Assembly: GCF_021608185.1 (NCBI RefSeq)
Contig: NZ_JAKIHN010000001.1
Coordinates: forward strand, 310,001-374,000
Direction: 5' to 3'
Length of the DNA: 64,000 bases
DNA from: Flavobacterium anseongense
GTDB lineage: Bacteria; Bacteroidota; Bacteroidia; Flavobacteriales; Flavobacteriaceae
Positions within the stretch are counted from its first letter, which is position 1. Each line of letters begins with the position of its first letter. This document shows, piece after piece, positions 41,671 through 51,150 of the stretch. A program made the translations under genes and the position numbers. The notes under the pieces were generated by a model. It saw nothing but the letters and a program-made list of their open reading frames with translations, did no database searches and had not been told where the DNA came from.

Positions 41671-42711
41671 TTATGACTTATTAGCCAACTGACCGCAAGC
41701 GGCATCTATATCTTTTCCTCGGCTTCGGCGAACTTTGGCTACGATATCGTTTCGTTCCAATGCTTTTATGTAATTATCGATTGCTTCGTCTGATGCTTGT
41801 TGGAACTCACCATCATCAATTGGGTTGTATTCAATCAAATTGACTTTGCATGGAACGTATTTACAGAATTTCACCAAAGCATCTATAGAAGCTTTATCAT
41901 CGTTAATGCCTTTCCAAACCACATATTCATAAGTGACTTTGCTTTTGGTTTTTTGATACCAATATTGTAACGCTTCTTTCAATTCGGGCAACTGAAAGTT
42001 TTTGGTAAACGGCATGATGTGATTCCGGGTTTCCTCGATAGCAGAATGCAATGAAACGGCTAGCTTGAATTTCACATCATCATCAGCCATTTTTTTTATC
42101 ATTTTAGAAACTCCGGAAGTGGAAACCGTAATTCGTTTTGGCGACATTCCCAAACCTTCTTCCGAGGTAATCATTGAAATCGCTTTCATCACATTATTGT
42201 AATTCATCAGCGGTTCGCCCATTCCCATAAAAACAATATTTGAAAGCGGTCGGTTATAATACAAACGACTTTCTCTATCGATGGCAACAACTTGGTCATA
42301 GATTTCTCCGGGCTCCAGATTTCGCATTCTTTTTAAACGTGCTGTGGCGCAGAAATTACAATCCAAACTACAACCAACCTGGCTCGAAACACATGCTGTG
42401 GTTCGGGTTTCTGTCGGAATCAAAACGCTTTCTACAACCAAACCATCATGAAGTCGGACTGCATTTTTTACCGTTCCGTCTTCGCTGCGTTGCATTTGGT
42501 CAACTTTGATATGATTGATTACGAAGTTATTTTCGAGCATGGTTCGCGTTTCTTTGGAAACATTGGTCATGTCATCAAAATTGTGCAACGCTTTACTCCA
42601 AAGCCATTCATAGACTTGGTTGCCTCGAAATGCTTTGTCGCCATTAGCCACAAAAAAATCCCGCAATTGTTCTTTGCTTAAACTTCGGATGTCTTTTTTC
42701 TCGATTTCCAT
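41671..42711 (-). CDS. rlmN: 23S rRNA (adenine(2503)-C(2))-methyltransferase
   Basis: A 346-residue radical-SAM enzyme. The cluster ligands are C114, C118 and C121 (QVGCSLDCNFCATA). Further motifs are MGMGEPLMNYNNV, the ITVSTSGV segment, LAVSLHSAIEETRNHIMPF and the C-terminal catalytic Cys in DIDAACGQL. It makes m2A2503 in 23S rRNA (and m2A37 in some tRNAs). The gene is monocistronic, divergent from the O-methyltransferase gene. Confidence 0.97.
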   Translation of the reverse strand: MEIEKKDIRSLSKEQLRDFFVANGDKAFRGNQVYEWLWSKALHNFDDMTNVSKETRTMLENNFVINHIKVDQMQRSEDGTVKNAVRLHDGLVVESVLIPTETRTTACVSSQVGCSLDCNFCATARLKRMRNLEPGEIYDQVVAIDRESRLYYNRPLSNIVFMGMGEPLMNYNNVMKAISMITSEEGLGMSPKRITVSTSGVSKMIKKMADDDVKFKLAVSLHSAIEETRNHIMPFTKNFQLPELKEALQYWYQKTKSKVTYEYVVWKGINDDKASIDALVKFCKYVPCKVNLIEYNPIDDGEFQQASDEAIDNYIKALERNDIVAKVRRSRGKDIDAACGQLANKS

Positions 42712-42742
42712 GGCGCAAAGTTAGTCATAAAGTTGAAATACT

Positions 42743-42779
42743 AATTTTGGAATTTGTAATTTTGAAATTTGAAATTTAC
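42743..42779 (+). repeat. AATTTGN word array before the O-methyltransferase gene
   Basis: Words of 8, 7, 8, 7 and 7 bases based on AATTTTGN / AATTTGN run to 4 bases before the ATG. Two of them create TAnnTTTG promoter boxes (TAATTTTG at 42742-42749 and 42757-42764). Confidence 0.7.
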
Positions 42780-42783
42780 ACCT

Positions 42784-43425
42784 ATGCATTTCCTTTCCGA
42801 AGAATTAGATAACTATGTTACACAACATTCAGAAAACGAACCCGAATTGTTGGCGCAGCTGAATAAAGAAACCCATCAAAAGATTCTGCAGCCACGTATG
42901 TTGAGCGGTCATTTTCAGGGCAGGGTTTTGAGCATGCTTTCGAAAATTATTAATCCAATAAGTATCCTCGAAATCGGGACTTACACCGGTTATGCCACAC
43001 TTTGTTTAGCAGAAGGTTTGGCAGAAAACGGTACGATTGACACGTTAGATAACGAAGAAGAACTGTACGATTTTCAGCGAAAATATTTTGACAAATCACA
43101 ATGGTCAAGCCAGATTACACAACATTTAGGTGAAGCTTTGGATGTAATTCCGACATTGAATAAAAAATACGATTTGGTTTTTATTGATGCTGATAAAGAA
43201 AACTACATCAATTATTTTAATTTGATAGTTCCGATGATGAACAAAGGCGGCATAATCCTTTCGGACAACGTTTTGTGGAGCGGAAAAGTTTTGGAAGAAG
43301 TAAAACCAAACGATATTACAACCAAAATTCTTTTGGAATACAATCAATTACTGAAAGAGGATACACGAGTTGAAACCGTTTTGCTCCCTATTCGTGATGG
43401 TTTGACTGTCTCACGCGTACTCTAG
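42784..43425 (+). CDS. SAM-dependent O-methyltransferase (class I, CCoAOMT-like)
   Basis: A 213-residue methyltransferase with motif I EIGTYTGYATLCLAEGL near residues 65-80, the acidic loop LDNEEEL, VFIDADKENYINYF (metal-binding Asp) and LSDNVLWSGKV. These are the features of cation-dependent catechol/caffeoyl-CoA-type O-methyltransferases; the substrate is unknown. I start at the ATG of MHFLSEELDN (42784); the in-frame TTG at 42769 lies in the word array. The last 38 bases overlap the 3' end of the convergent PAP2 gene. Confidence 0.9.
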   Translation: MHFLSEELDNYVTQHSENEPELLAQLNKETHQKILQPRMLSGHFQGRVLSMLSKIINPISILEIGTYTGYATLCLAEGLAENGTIDTLDNEEELYDFQRKYFDKSQWSSQITQHLGEALDVIPTLNKKYDLVFIDADKENYINYFNLIVPMMNKGGIILSDNVLWSGKVLEEVKPNDITTKILLEYNQLLKEDTRVETVLLPIRDGLTVSRVL

Positions 43426-43975
43426 TTTTAAGAATGTACTTTCTATATAGTTTGTAGCAAATAAACCCGAATGTTGCTCCAAACGCATAACCTGTTAAAA
43501 TATCTGTTGGAAAATGTAACCCAAGATAAATTCGGCTGTAAGCAAAGATTAACGGAAATAAAAACAGCAAATAAGCCTGTTTATAAAATTTCTTCATAAT
43601 CATAAATGTGAAAACCGTTGTTGCCATTGAGTTGGCTGCATGACCGGAAAAGAAACTAAACGATGGACTAGTTTTTACAACTCTAATAATATGATTTACC
43701 GTTTCATCATTACAAGGTCGTAAACGATGGAAATACCATTTAAAAAGATTTGCCGTTTGATCGCAAAGCAATATTAAAAATGCTGTGAAAAGAAGGTAGT
43801 AACCAAATCTTTTCCACCCTTTTTTCTTTTGAATCAGATAAAAAACAAGGAGAAATATTGGCGTCCAATAAATTTGCTTTGTAATTATGAGCCACAAACC
43901 ATCAAATGTCGGTGAGCCTAATCCGTTTAAGAAAATCAGCAGCCCTTTATCTAGTTGGAGAATTTTTTCAAACAC
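43388..43975 (-). CDS. PAP2-family membrane phosphatase
   Basis: A 195-residue polytopic membrane protein with ~5-6 membrane segments and the three phosphatase motifs: KWYFHRLRP (motif 1), FFSGHAANS (motif 2, His) and SRIYLGLHFPTD (motif 3, catalytic His and Asp). Likely roles are undecaprenyl-pyrophosphate or phospholipid phosphatase work; not decided. The last codons (RVRVRQSNHHE) come from DNA that also codes for the O-methyltransferase end. Its ATG overlaps the tatA stop by one base. Confidence 0.9.
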   Translation of the reverse strand: MFEKILQLDKGLLIFLNGLGSPTFDGLWLIITKQIYWTPIFLLVFYLIQKKKGWKRFGYYLLFTAFLILLCDQTANLFKWYFHRLRPCNDETVNHIIRVVKTSPSFSFFSGHAANSMATTVFTFMIMKKFYKQAYLLFLFPLIFAYSRIYLGLHFPTDILTGYAFGATFGFICYKLYRKYILKTRVRVRQSNHHE

Positions 43976-44298
43976 TATGATTGTCTTTTTATTGGTCCGG
44001 ATAAATTCTCAATATCTTCTTTTAATTTGGTCGCTTCGGGCAAAATATTCGTATCTAAATTCGATTTTACTTTTTCGACCTCATCGGTAAACGTTGACGT
44101 CAATTCTTTCATAGAAGTATCAATTCCGTTGGCTTCAGCACCTTTTTGGATTTCACTTTTTATTTCGTTTGTGGCATTTTTTAATTGCGCCATAGCTTTC
44201 CCCATAGTTCTTGCCACATCCGGAATTTTTTCCGATCCAAAAAGCATTAAGGCAATCAAAATAATAAGGATTAATTCACCACCACCAATTCCAAACAT
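43975..44298 (-). CDS. tatA: Sec-independent translocase subunit, TatA/TatB family
   Basis: A 107-residue protein with an N-terminal hydrophobic helix (GGGELILIILIALMLFGSEKIPDVAR) and the FGSEKIPD hinge typical of TatA/TatB, then an amphipathic helix (MGKAMAQLKNATNEIKSEIQ) and a longer charged tail. It makes the pore/receptor part of twin-arginine export. The gene overlaps the PAP2 start by one base, so the two are coupled. TatC is not in the window. Confidence 0.92.
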   Translation of the reverse strand: MFGIGGGELILIILIALMLFGSEKIPDVARTMGKAMAQLKNATNEIKSEIQKGAEANGIDTSMKELTSTFTDEVEKVKSNLDTNILPEATKLKEDIENLSGPIKRQS

Positions 44299-44344
44299 AG
44301 TTTTAGATTTTTCTTTATGAATTGCAAAGTTACTTAAATTGCTA

Positions 44345-45097
44345 TTAGTTTTTTAAAATTTCCAAATATTTAGTCGCTAAATCCGAGAAGATAAATCGAG
44401 CCATTATTTTATTTTTTGTATTCAAAGCGTTGACCAATTTTGGGTCTTCGACAGCATAATACCAAAAACCTCTGAGATACTCTTTTGGGATTTTCAGATT
44501 TTCCAAAAAGAATTCTTCCTTGAACATGTATTCGATTTTTTCTAATAACTTTTCTTTTTTCTCAACAGCTAATTCTTTCTTCAGCATGGCTGTTCGTCCG
44601 CTAATTGAATTTATTAATCCGTCAAAGGGCATTCCTCCGAATGGAATTAATAATGGACTATACCAATGAAATTCTTCGGCTGTCCTTAATTTTCTTTCAG
44701 CAGGCGAATATACTTTGGCCGGTCTTTGCAAAATTCCGAGTGAAACAGCATTAATGTTGGGGTAACTTTTGACTTCAACTTCGTCAAGCGGAATGACTTT
44801 GGCTTCTAAATTGACTACATATAGTTTTTTGGCGACATCATTTTCATCAATTTCCATCGTTTTGGTTATGACCTGAAGGCCTGAAAACTGGAGCTTATCG
44901 CCGACCTTTACAAACATCGAAAAGTTTCCGTTTTGGTCGGTTGTCGTGTTAGAATCGGAACGAATATTTGTGATGTTTATATCGTTTAGTTCTTTTAGCT
45001 GAGAAGTTATTTTCCCCTTCAACAAGGTTAAGGTTTGTCCTTGAGCAAAGGTTTGAGCGAAAAATAAAAATATAATTATACTTTTAAATAACTTCAT
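44345..45097 (-). CDS. Carboxypeptidase-regulatory-like domain secreted protein
   Basis: A 250-residue secreted protein: a signal peptide (1-19, ending TFAQG), then a CarboxypepD_reg-like beta-sandwich (~25-110, LKGKITSQLKELNDINITNI, STTTDQNGNFSMFVKVGDKLQFSG) with the usual DEVEV exit, and then a helical region of no clear family (PAERKLRTAEEFHW, EEFFLENLKIPKEYLRGFWYYAVED). Such domains also occur as N-terminal parts of TonB receptors; here it is stand-alone. The function is unknown. Confidence 0.8.
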   Translation of the reverse strand: MKLFKSIIIFLFFAQTFAQGQTLTLLKGKITSQLKELNDINITNIRSDSNTTTDQNGNFSMFVKVGDKLQFSGLQVITKTMEIDENDVAKKLYVVNLEAKVIPLDEVEVKSYPNINAVSLGILQRPAKVYSPAERKLRTAEEFHWYSPLLIPFGGMPFDGLINSISGRTAMLKKELAVEKKEKLLEKIEYMFKEEFFLENLKIPKEYLRGFWYYAVEDPKLVNALNTKNKIMARFIFSDLATKYLEILKN

Positions 45098-45189
45098 TAT
45101 TCTAATTTTACGTTGTAAAAATATCTTTTAGAACACTAAAAGTATATAATCTTTTGTTAAACTTACCCCTAAAGAACCTATTCGTTGCA

Positions 45190-45900
45190 ATGAAAAAAAT
45201 GATTATCGCCAGTACTTCAACCCTTCATGGTGGAAGTTATTTAGACTATTTGTTATCCACTTTAGCCATTCATTTTAAAGAATGTACTGAAATACTTTTT
45301 ATTCCTTATGCGCGTCCGGGTGGAATTTCTCATGATGATTATACTTCGAATGTCAAGTCGGCCTTTGCCAAAATAAATAAAGCTGTCAAAGGTTTGCATG
45401 AATTTGATAACCCGACAGAAGCTATTCAAAAGTCACAGGGAATTTTCACCGGAGGCGGAAATACTTTTTTATTGGTAACACAACTATATCAAAACAAGGT
45501 GATGGAAGTTTTGACAAAAGTTATCGAAAACGGAACACCTTATCTTGGCTCAAGTGCCGGAAGCAACATCACCGGATTGACGATGCAAACCACGAATGAC
45601 ATGCCGATTATATATCCGCCTAGTTTCAAAACTTTGGGTTTGATTCCGTTTAATTTGAATCCACATTATCTTGACGCCGATTTGCAAAGCAAACACATGG
45701 GCGAAACCCGTGAAACCAGAATTAAAGAATTCCATGCTTTTAATGATACACCCGTTTTAGGATTACGTGAAGGAAGTTGGCTGGAAGTTGCTGGTGACAA
45801 AATAATTCTGAAAGGAAGTTTAACGGCTCGATTGTTCAATCAAAATAAAACTCCTGAAGAATTAGCCCCTGAAACCGATTTAGCATTTTTAGGAAAATAA
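45190..45900 (+). CDS. pepE: Peptidase E (alpha-aspartyl dipeptidase), family S51
   Basis: A 236-residue cytoplasmic serine peptidase cleaving Asp-Xaa dipeptides. The nucleophile elbow GSSAGSN puts the serine at about residue 122; the catalytic His/Glu region is NLNPHYLDAD and GLREGSWL. The start is the ATG of MKKMIIASTS; an upstream TTG (45154) is not needed. A terminator follows immediately after the stop. Confidence 0.93.
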   Translation: MKKMIIASTSTLHGGSYLDYLLSTLAIHFKECTEILFIPYARPGGISHDDYTSNVKSAFAKINKAVKGLHEFDNPTEAIQKSQGIFTGGGNTFLLVTQLYQNKVMEVLTKVIENGTPYLGSSAGSNITGLTMQTTNDMPIIYPPSFKTLGLIPFNLNPHYLDADLQSKHMGETRETRIKEFHAFNDTPVLGLREGSWLEVAGDKIILKGSLTARLFNQNKTPEELAPETDLAFLGK

Positions 45901-45928
45901 AAAAGCCTCAACTTTCGTTAAGGCTTTT
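45901..45928 (+). terminator. Terminator after pepE
   Basis: Stem AAAAGCC / GGCTTTT, with the inner bases TCAACTTTCGTTAA, immediately after the pepE stop. Confidence 0.7.
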
Positions 45929-45975
45929 GAGCGGAAGACCTACCTATCGGCAGGCAGGCGAGGCTTCTCGCCACA
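45929..45975. repeat. Degenerate copy of the tRNA-Gly 3' end, split by a 20-bp insert
   Basis: GAGCGGAAGAC (45929-45939) equals 46018-46028, the 3' end of tRNA-Gly plus flank. The next tRNA bases GAGGCT...CTCGC.AC resume only after a 20-bp insert (45940-45959) with imperfectly complementary ends (CCTACCT and AGGCAGG). The T-loop bases are lost. Confidence 0.65.
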
Positions 45976-45986
45976 AAATAAAAAGA

Positions 45987-46016
45987 AAAAGTCCCAAACT
46001 TACGTTTGAGACTTTT
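45987..46016 (-). terminator. Terminator of tRNA-Gly
   Basis: Hairpin AAAAGTC..AAAC / GTTT..GACTTTT with a 4-base TTAC loop, 3 bases beyond the tRNA-Gly 3' end on the minus strand. Confidence 0.75.
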
Positions 46017-46018
46017 AG

Positions 46019-46091
<73 letters not shown>

Positions 46092-46202
46092 AATAATGTG
46101 GGTGCAAATATATAGAATAACATTCTTTCGATGCAACTTTTTTTTAAAAAAAATATTGATTTTTTAAAGGCGCAGAATTTATACTTGTAAGTCATTTGTA
46201 AT

Positions 46203-46225
46203 GAAAATGTTGTAAAAACATTTTC
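46203..46225 (-). terminator. Hairpin after the L,D-transpeptidase-family gene
   Basis: Perfect arms GAAAATGTT / AACATTTTC around 5 bases, 17 bases past the stop of the gene at 46242; there is no long T-run, so it may be a weak terminator or a processing site. Confidence 0.45.
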
Positions 46226-46241
46226 TTATGCACATAAATTT

Positions 46242-46949
46242 TTAAGACGCCAATCTCGACATTATTTCGTTGGCTACTGATGGATGATAAATGAATAAAC
46301 ACGATTTATCTTTTATCACATTGATAATTTTGGCATTCATTTCAACAGGAAGTGCAGGACAACCTTGGCTTCTTCCTAATCTCTTATTTTGCTTTATAAA
46401 CGATTCTGAAACATAATCTGCACCGTGAACTACAACAGCTCTTTCTCTTGCCTTATCGTTTAACCCTTTTTCAAGTCCATCTAATTTTAAAGACATTCCG
46501 TGCTTACCATCATAAATTTCGCCAGTAGCATAAAATCCAACACTGCTTTGGAAAGATTCTGCCTGATTTGAAAATTGCTTGGCAAATTCTTCTCCTGTGT
46601 TTCTTCCATGAGCCACTAAAGTTTGGAACAAAATGATTTTTTTATCCAAATCGATTACCCAAAGACGTTTCTTGTTTGATGACAAGCTAAAATCAACTAA
46701 GGTTAAGATATTTTTTTGAACAAGTCCTTTATCTTTTAGCAAATAGAAACCATCCAATGCTAAATTGAAACAGTCAAAACTTGGCAATACAAAAGAGTTT
46801 GCATCTAATTGATTATAAATAGATACATTTTCTAAAACAGTTGTAGTTTCTGTTTCTGTGCTAATTTTTTTGGAATTTGATTTGCTTGGAAGACTTGTGA
46901 ATGACATCAACAAGAAAACAAAAAACAAAGGAAAAAACTTATAATTCAT
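46242..46949 (-). CDS. Murein L,D-transpeptidase catalytic-domain family protein
   Basis: A 235-residue secreted protein with a signal peptide (1-~21, PLFFVFLLMSFTSLPS). The C-terminal part matches the Bacteroidetes YkuD_2-type domain: LWVIDLDKKIILFQTLVAHGRNTGE near 96-120, HGADY with H175, and SQGCPALP with C197, the nucleophile. It may cross-link or trim peptidoglycan in the periplasm; activity is inferred from the HG and SxGC motifs. The gene stands alone between tRNA-Gly and the DUF5916 gene. Confidence 0.88.
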   Translation of the reverse strand: MNYKFFPLFFVFLLMSFTSLPSKSNSKKISTETETTTVLENVSIYNQLDANSFVLPSFDCFNLALDGFYLLKDKGLVQKNILTLVDFSLSSNKKRLWVIDLDKKIILFQTLVAHGRNTGEEFAKQFSNQAESFQSSVGFYATGEIYDGKHGMSLKLDGLEKGLNDKARERAVVVHGADYVSESFIKQNKRLGRSQGCPALPVEMNAKIINVIKDKSCLFIYHPSVANEIMSRLAS

Positions 46950-47112
46950 TGATTGATACTAGGTTTAAAAATTAGACTTGGTGCTGCAAACATAAACTAA
47001 ATTTTGAAAAACAAAAATATTTATGGTTTTATTAAGCTAAATTTAAGGCATTAACTCGTTGTTTTTGAATGATTTTATTAATTTCAAAAGTTGCAAATAT
47101 GAATTAATTCTT

Positions 47113-47120
47113 TACTTTTG
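47113..47120 (+). promoter_or_regulatory. TAnnTTTG promoter box for the DUF5916 gene
   Basis: TACTTTTG, 21 bases before the ATG at 47141. Confidence 0.55.
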
Positions 47121-47140
47121 TTTGACTAACCTAACCACCA

Positions 47141-49588
47141 ATGCCCAAATATTCATGCTATTCTATCTGCATAATTTTGCTTTTTGCAAGCAAATTGTTT
47201 GGTCAAAAAAAGACACTTCAAACGCAATTTACCGAAGAAAAAATCTCAATTGACGGCAAGTTTGATGAGAAAGCGTGGAAATCTGCTCAGATTGCAACCG
47301 ATTTTGTAATGTATGCACCTTATAACGGCGTGCCTATTCCACCCGAAAAAAAAACAGAAGTAAAAGTCGTTTATACCAATGAAGCCATTTATGTAGCAGC
47401 CACATTATACGATGATGAACCTAATGCAATTTCGAGAGAATTAACCGAAAGAGATAACTTCGCTGTAGCAGATCATTTTGGAGTGCAACTTAACGGATAC
47501 AATGATGGGCAACAAGAGTTCCGATTTTTTGTTAGTACTGCCGGAGTTCAAATAGATGTTTTTTATACCGAAGCAAATGGTGAAGATGTTTCCTGGAATG
47601 CCATTTGGGAAAGCAAAACACAGCTCACCAATTTCGGTTGGACTGTTGAAATGAGAATACCTTATGCTGCTTTACGTTTTTCTACAGCAAAAAAACAAAC
47701 ATGGGGCTTGAATTTCTACAGAGAAATTAGACGTGATAATCAGCAATATAACTGGAATCTGATTCGAAATGAAATAAGTTCCGAAAGCAATCAGGCCGGA
47801 ATTTTGGAAGGCATTGAAAATATAAAAACACCAACCCGATTGTTTCTGATTCCTTTTTCCTCCTATTATTTGAATGCGAGCAAGAATCAAAAAACATATG
47901 GTGAATTAAAAGGTGGCTTGGATATAAAGTACGGAATCAATGATGCATTTACGCTCGATGCAATTTTGATTCCTGATTTTGGTCAGACTAAATTCGACAA
48001 TGTTGAATTAAACCTTAGCGCATTCGAACAACAGTTTTCAGAAAACCGTCCGTTTTTTACTGAAGGAACCGATTTATTTAACAAAGGAGATTTGCTTTAC
48101 ACCCGAAGAATTGGCGAAAGTCCTTCGATTGCATTGGCTGACAATGAAACTATTGATAGCTATCCAAATACAATAAAACTTATCAATGCCTTGAAAGTTT
48201 CGGGAAGAACAAAAAGCGGTTTGGGAATTGGTGTTTTAAATGCTGTTACCGAGCAAACAAGCGTTGAAGTAAGAAACACCGATACAAATCAAACACACTT
48301 AGCAACTTTAGCGCCTGTATCAAATTATAATGTTTTTGTTCTTGATCAGCGTTTTAATAAAAATTCTTCGGTTTCATTTACAAATACAAATGTAACCCGA
48401 AACGGTAATTTTCGAGATGCCAATGTTAGTGCAGTGTCATGGGATTTAAATACTAAAACCAATTCATTCCAAACGCAGGGTAATTTTCAATACAGCCAAA
48501 TTAATGATGTTGATGACACCAATGGCTTCAAATCTTTTATCGAATTTAATAAAACCAAAGGAAAATATCGATTTGGACTTGGCGGTTCTTATGTTTCCAA
48601 AGACTACGACAATAATGATTTAGGAATTAATTTTCAAACTCACTTTCATTCCTATTACGGAAATGTAAGTTACCGAATTTTAAAGCCAACCAAGAGATAC
48701 AACAGTTTTAAATTAAATTTAAATGTTAAGTCAGAATTTGACAATAATACGGTGAAAAACCAAAATAATAGTCTGAACATATTCATAAATTCGTTTACTA
48801 CAAAAAATGATTATTTCGGATATGGTATTAATTCAAGACCGTTTATAGTATACGATTTCTACGAACCTCGTTCCGTCGATGATTCAAAATTTGTGATTTA
48901 CCCTGAATTTTATGAACCTTGGTTCTTTTATTCATCTAATTATATTCGAAAATTTGCTTTAGATTTTAATCCGTCTGCCACTTTTTTTAACGAAAAAGAC
49001 AGAGTAAATTATAGTGTTTTCATAAGCCCAAGATATCGTTTCAGCGATCATATATCTTTAATATATAGTTTCAAATTTTCAAGGCAAAACAGAAATATCG
49101 GCTGGGTTGACTTTGATGAAAATGGCAACACCATTTTTGCAAGAAGAAACAGAATCACCTATATCAATACACTTCAGGGAAAATATTCACTCAATCCTAA
49201 TATGAATCTGAACTTAACGGTTCGCCATTATTGGTCTTATGCTGTAAATCATGACTATTTGACCCTTGAAGATGACGGAAGTCTTACTGATAATTTGATT
49301 TATGACACTAACAAAAACTCGAATCTCAATACATGGAATTTAGATTTATCTTATTCCTGGTGGTTTGCTCCCGGAAGTCAGGTTTCTATTTTGTATCGAA
49401 ACAGTTCTTCTTTATTTAGTAGAGAATACAGTCGTCAATTTGGAAGTAATTTCAGAGATGCTATCGACAATGAAAACCTGAGTCATGTCTTATCGATCAG
49501 CGTTCGCTATTTTATAGATTACAATACACTCAAAAACTCTAAGTTTTATAAATCCTTTACAAAACCTAAGGAAAGAATACATTTCTAA
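47141..49588 (+). CDS. DUF5916 outer-membrane protein with N-terminal carbohydrate-binding-like domain
   Basis: An 815-residue secreted protein. After the signal peptide (~1-21) comes a CBM9-like beta-sandwich at about 35-230 (ISIDGKFDEKAWKSAQ, KVVYTNEAIYVAATLYDDEP, WTVEMRIPYAALRF). A large DUF5916 beta-barrel follows (~240-815, PDFGQTKFDNVELNLSAFEQQFSENRPFFTEG), ending in alternating strands. Such proteins are common in Bacteroidetes; the ligand is unknown. No sugar-use genes lie nearby, so a polysaccharide role is not supported here. Confidence 0.85.
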   Translation: MPKYSCYSICIILLFASKLFGQKKTLQTQFTEEKISIDGKFDEKAWKSAQIATDFVMYAPYNGVPIPPEKKTEVKVVYTNEAIYVAATLYDDEPNAISRELTERDNFAVADHFGVQLNGYNDGQQEFRFFVSTAGVQIDVFYTEANGEDVSWNAIWESKTQLTNFGWTVEMRIPYAALRFSTAKKQTWGLNFYREIRRDNQQYNWNLIRNEISSESNQAGILEGIENIKTPTRLFLIPFSSYYLNASKNQKTYGELKGGLDIKYGINDAFTLDAILIPDFGQTKFDNVELNLSAFEQQFSENRPFFTEGTDLFNKGDLLYTRRIGESPSIALADNETIDSYPNTIKLINALKVSGRTKSGLGIGVLNAVTEQTSVEVRNTDTNQTHLATLAPVSNYNVFVLDQRFNKNSSVSFTNTNVTRNGNFRDANVSAVSWDLNTKTNSFQTQGNFQYSQINDVDDTNGFKSFIEFNKTKGKYRFGLGGSYVSKDYDNNDLGINFQTHFHSYYGNVSYRILKPTKRYNSFKLNLNVKSEFDNNTVKNQNNSLNIFINSFTTKNDYFGYGINSRPFIVYDFYEPRSVDDSKFVIYPEFYEPWFFYSSNYIRKFALDFNPSATFFNEKDRVNYSVFISPRYRFSDHISLIYSFKFSRQNRNIGWVDFDENGNTIFARRNRITYINTLQGKYSLNPNMNLNLTVRHYWSYAVNHDYLTLEDDGSLTDNLIYDTNKNSNLNTWNLDLSYSWWFAPGSQVSILYRNSSSLFSREYSRQFGSNFRDAIDNENLSHVLSISVRYFIDYNTLKNSKFYKSFTKPKERIHF

Positions 49589-49605
49589 AACTGGTTTTTT
49601 AGAAT

Positions 49606-49613
49606 TATCTTTG
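49606..49613 (+). promoter_or_regulatory. TAnnTTTG promoter box for gpmI
   Basis: TATCTTTG, 17 bases before the gpmI ATG at 49630. Confidence 0.55.
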
Positions 49614-49629
49614 TTTAAAATTCTGCACC

Positions 49630-51147
49630 ATGAATAAAAAAGTAATCCTAATGATATTGGATGGTTGGGGAAAATCGCCTGACCCAAAAGTTTCCGCTAT
49701 CGATAATGCCAATGTTCCGTTTATAAATTCGCTTTACACAAAATATCCAAACGCACAATTAAGAACCGATGGTTTAAACGTTGGTCTGCCCGAAGGACAA
49801 ATGGGAAACAGTGAAGTCGGTCACATGAATCTTGGCGCCGGAAGGATAGTTTATCAAGATTTGGCAAAAATCAATTTGGCTGTTGCCAATAAGACTATGG
49901 GAAAAGAACAACCTTTGATTGACGCTTTCAATTATGCAAAAGCCAATGACAAAGCGGTTCATTTTTTAGGATTGGTTTCAGATGGAGGCGTTCATTCTCA
50001 CACCTCGCATCTTCGTAGTTTGATAGATGTTTCGCAGGATTTTGGTTTGGAAAAAGTATTTGTCCACGCTTTTACGGATGGTCGTGATGTTGACCCAAAA
50101 TCGGGAAAAAAATACATACAAGATTTAGAAAGTTATATCCGAAAATCAACAGTTAAAATTGCTTCAGTCGTGGGTCGTTATTATGCCATGGACAGAGACA
50201 AACGTTGGGAACGTGTAAAATTGGCTTACGATTTAATCGTAAATGGCACAGGAAAACACTCGACAAATTTAGTTGATAGCATCGCCGAAAGTTATGCCAA
50301 AAATGTTACTGATGAATTTATTCTTCCGTTAACAGCTGTTGATGTTAATGATAAACCAATCGCCACCATTCAAAATGATGATGTGGTCGTTTTCTTCAAC
50401 TTCAGAACTGACCGCGGACGAGAACTTACCGAAGCGCTTTCGCAAAAAGATTTCCATGAACAAAACATGCACAAATTGAATTTGTACTATGTGACGATGA
50501 CCAATTACAATGATACATATCAAAATGTTCATGTGATTTATGACAAAGACAACATCACCGAAACGCTTGGAGAAGTTTTAGAGAAACACAATAAAAAACA
50601 AATTCGAATAGCCGAAACGGAGAAATATCCACACGTTACTTTTTTCTTTTCCGGCGGAAGAGAACAACCTTTTCACGGCGAAACCCGCATTTTGAGAAAT
50701 TCACCAAAAGTGGCAACCTATGATTTGCAACCCGAAATGAGTGCGTTCGAATTGAAAGATGCTTTGGTTCCGGAACTAAAAGAAGGAAAAGTAGATTTTG
50801 TTTGTCTGAACTTTGCCAATGGCGATATGGTTGGACATACCGGAGTAATGGCTGCCGCAATTAAAGCGTGTGAAGCAGTTGACATCTGCGTAAAAGAAGT
50901 AGTTGAAACGGCTCTTGAAAACAATTACACAACCATCATCATTGCTGACCACGGTAATTGTGAAACGATGATAAATCCTGATGGTTCACCAAATACGGCA
51001 CATACTACGAATCCGGTACCAATAATTTTAGTAGATAAAGAATTAAAAACTATTCACGATGGTGTTTTGGGCGACATTGCTCCTACCATTTTAGAATTAA
51101 TGGGAATTGAAAAACCAGCAGTAATGACAAGTCATTCGTTATTATAA
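49630..51147 (+). CDS. gpmI: 2,3-bisphosphoglycerate-independent phosphoglycerate mutase
   Basis: A 505-residue Mn-dependent enzyme of glycolysis that interconverts 3- and 2-phosphoglycerate. D11 in ILDGWGKS and the phosphoserine S61 in QMGNSEVGHMNLGAGR are visible; other motifs are HAFTDGRDVDP, GRYYAMDRD, FNFRTDRGRE, ADHGNCE and AHTTNPVP. Length is normal. A compact terminator shared with the convergent CoA-transferase gene follows. Confidence 0.97.
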   Translation: MNKKVILMILDGWGKSPDPKVSAIDNANVPFINSLYTKYPNAQLRTDGLNVGLPEGQMGNSEVGHMNLGAGRIVYQDLAKINLAVANKTMGKEQPLIDAFNYAKANDKAVHFLGLVSDGGVHSHTSHLRSLIDVSQDFGLEKVFVHAFTDGRDVDPKSGKKYIQDLESYIRKSTVKIASVVGRYYAMDRDKRWERVKLAYDLIVNGTGKHSTNLVDSIAESYAKNVTDEFILPLTAVDVNDKPIATIQNDDVVVFFNFRTDRGRELTEALSQKDFHEQNMHKLNLYYVTMTNYNDTYQNVHVIYDKDNITETLGEVLEKHNKKQIRIAETEKYPHVTFFFSGGREQPFHGETRILRNSPKVATYDLQPEMSAFELKDALVPELKEGKVDFVCLNFANGDMVGHTGVMAAAIKACEAVDICVKEVVETALENNYTTIIIADHGNCETMINPDGSPNTAHTTNPVPIILVDKELKTIHDGVLGDIAPTILELMGIEKPAVMTSHSLL

Positions 51148-51150
51148 AAC

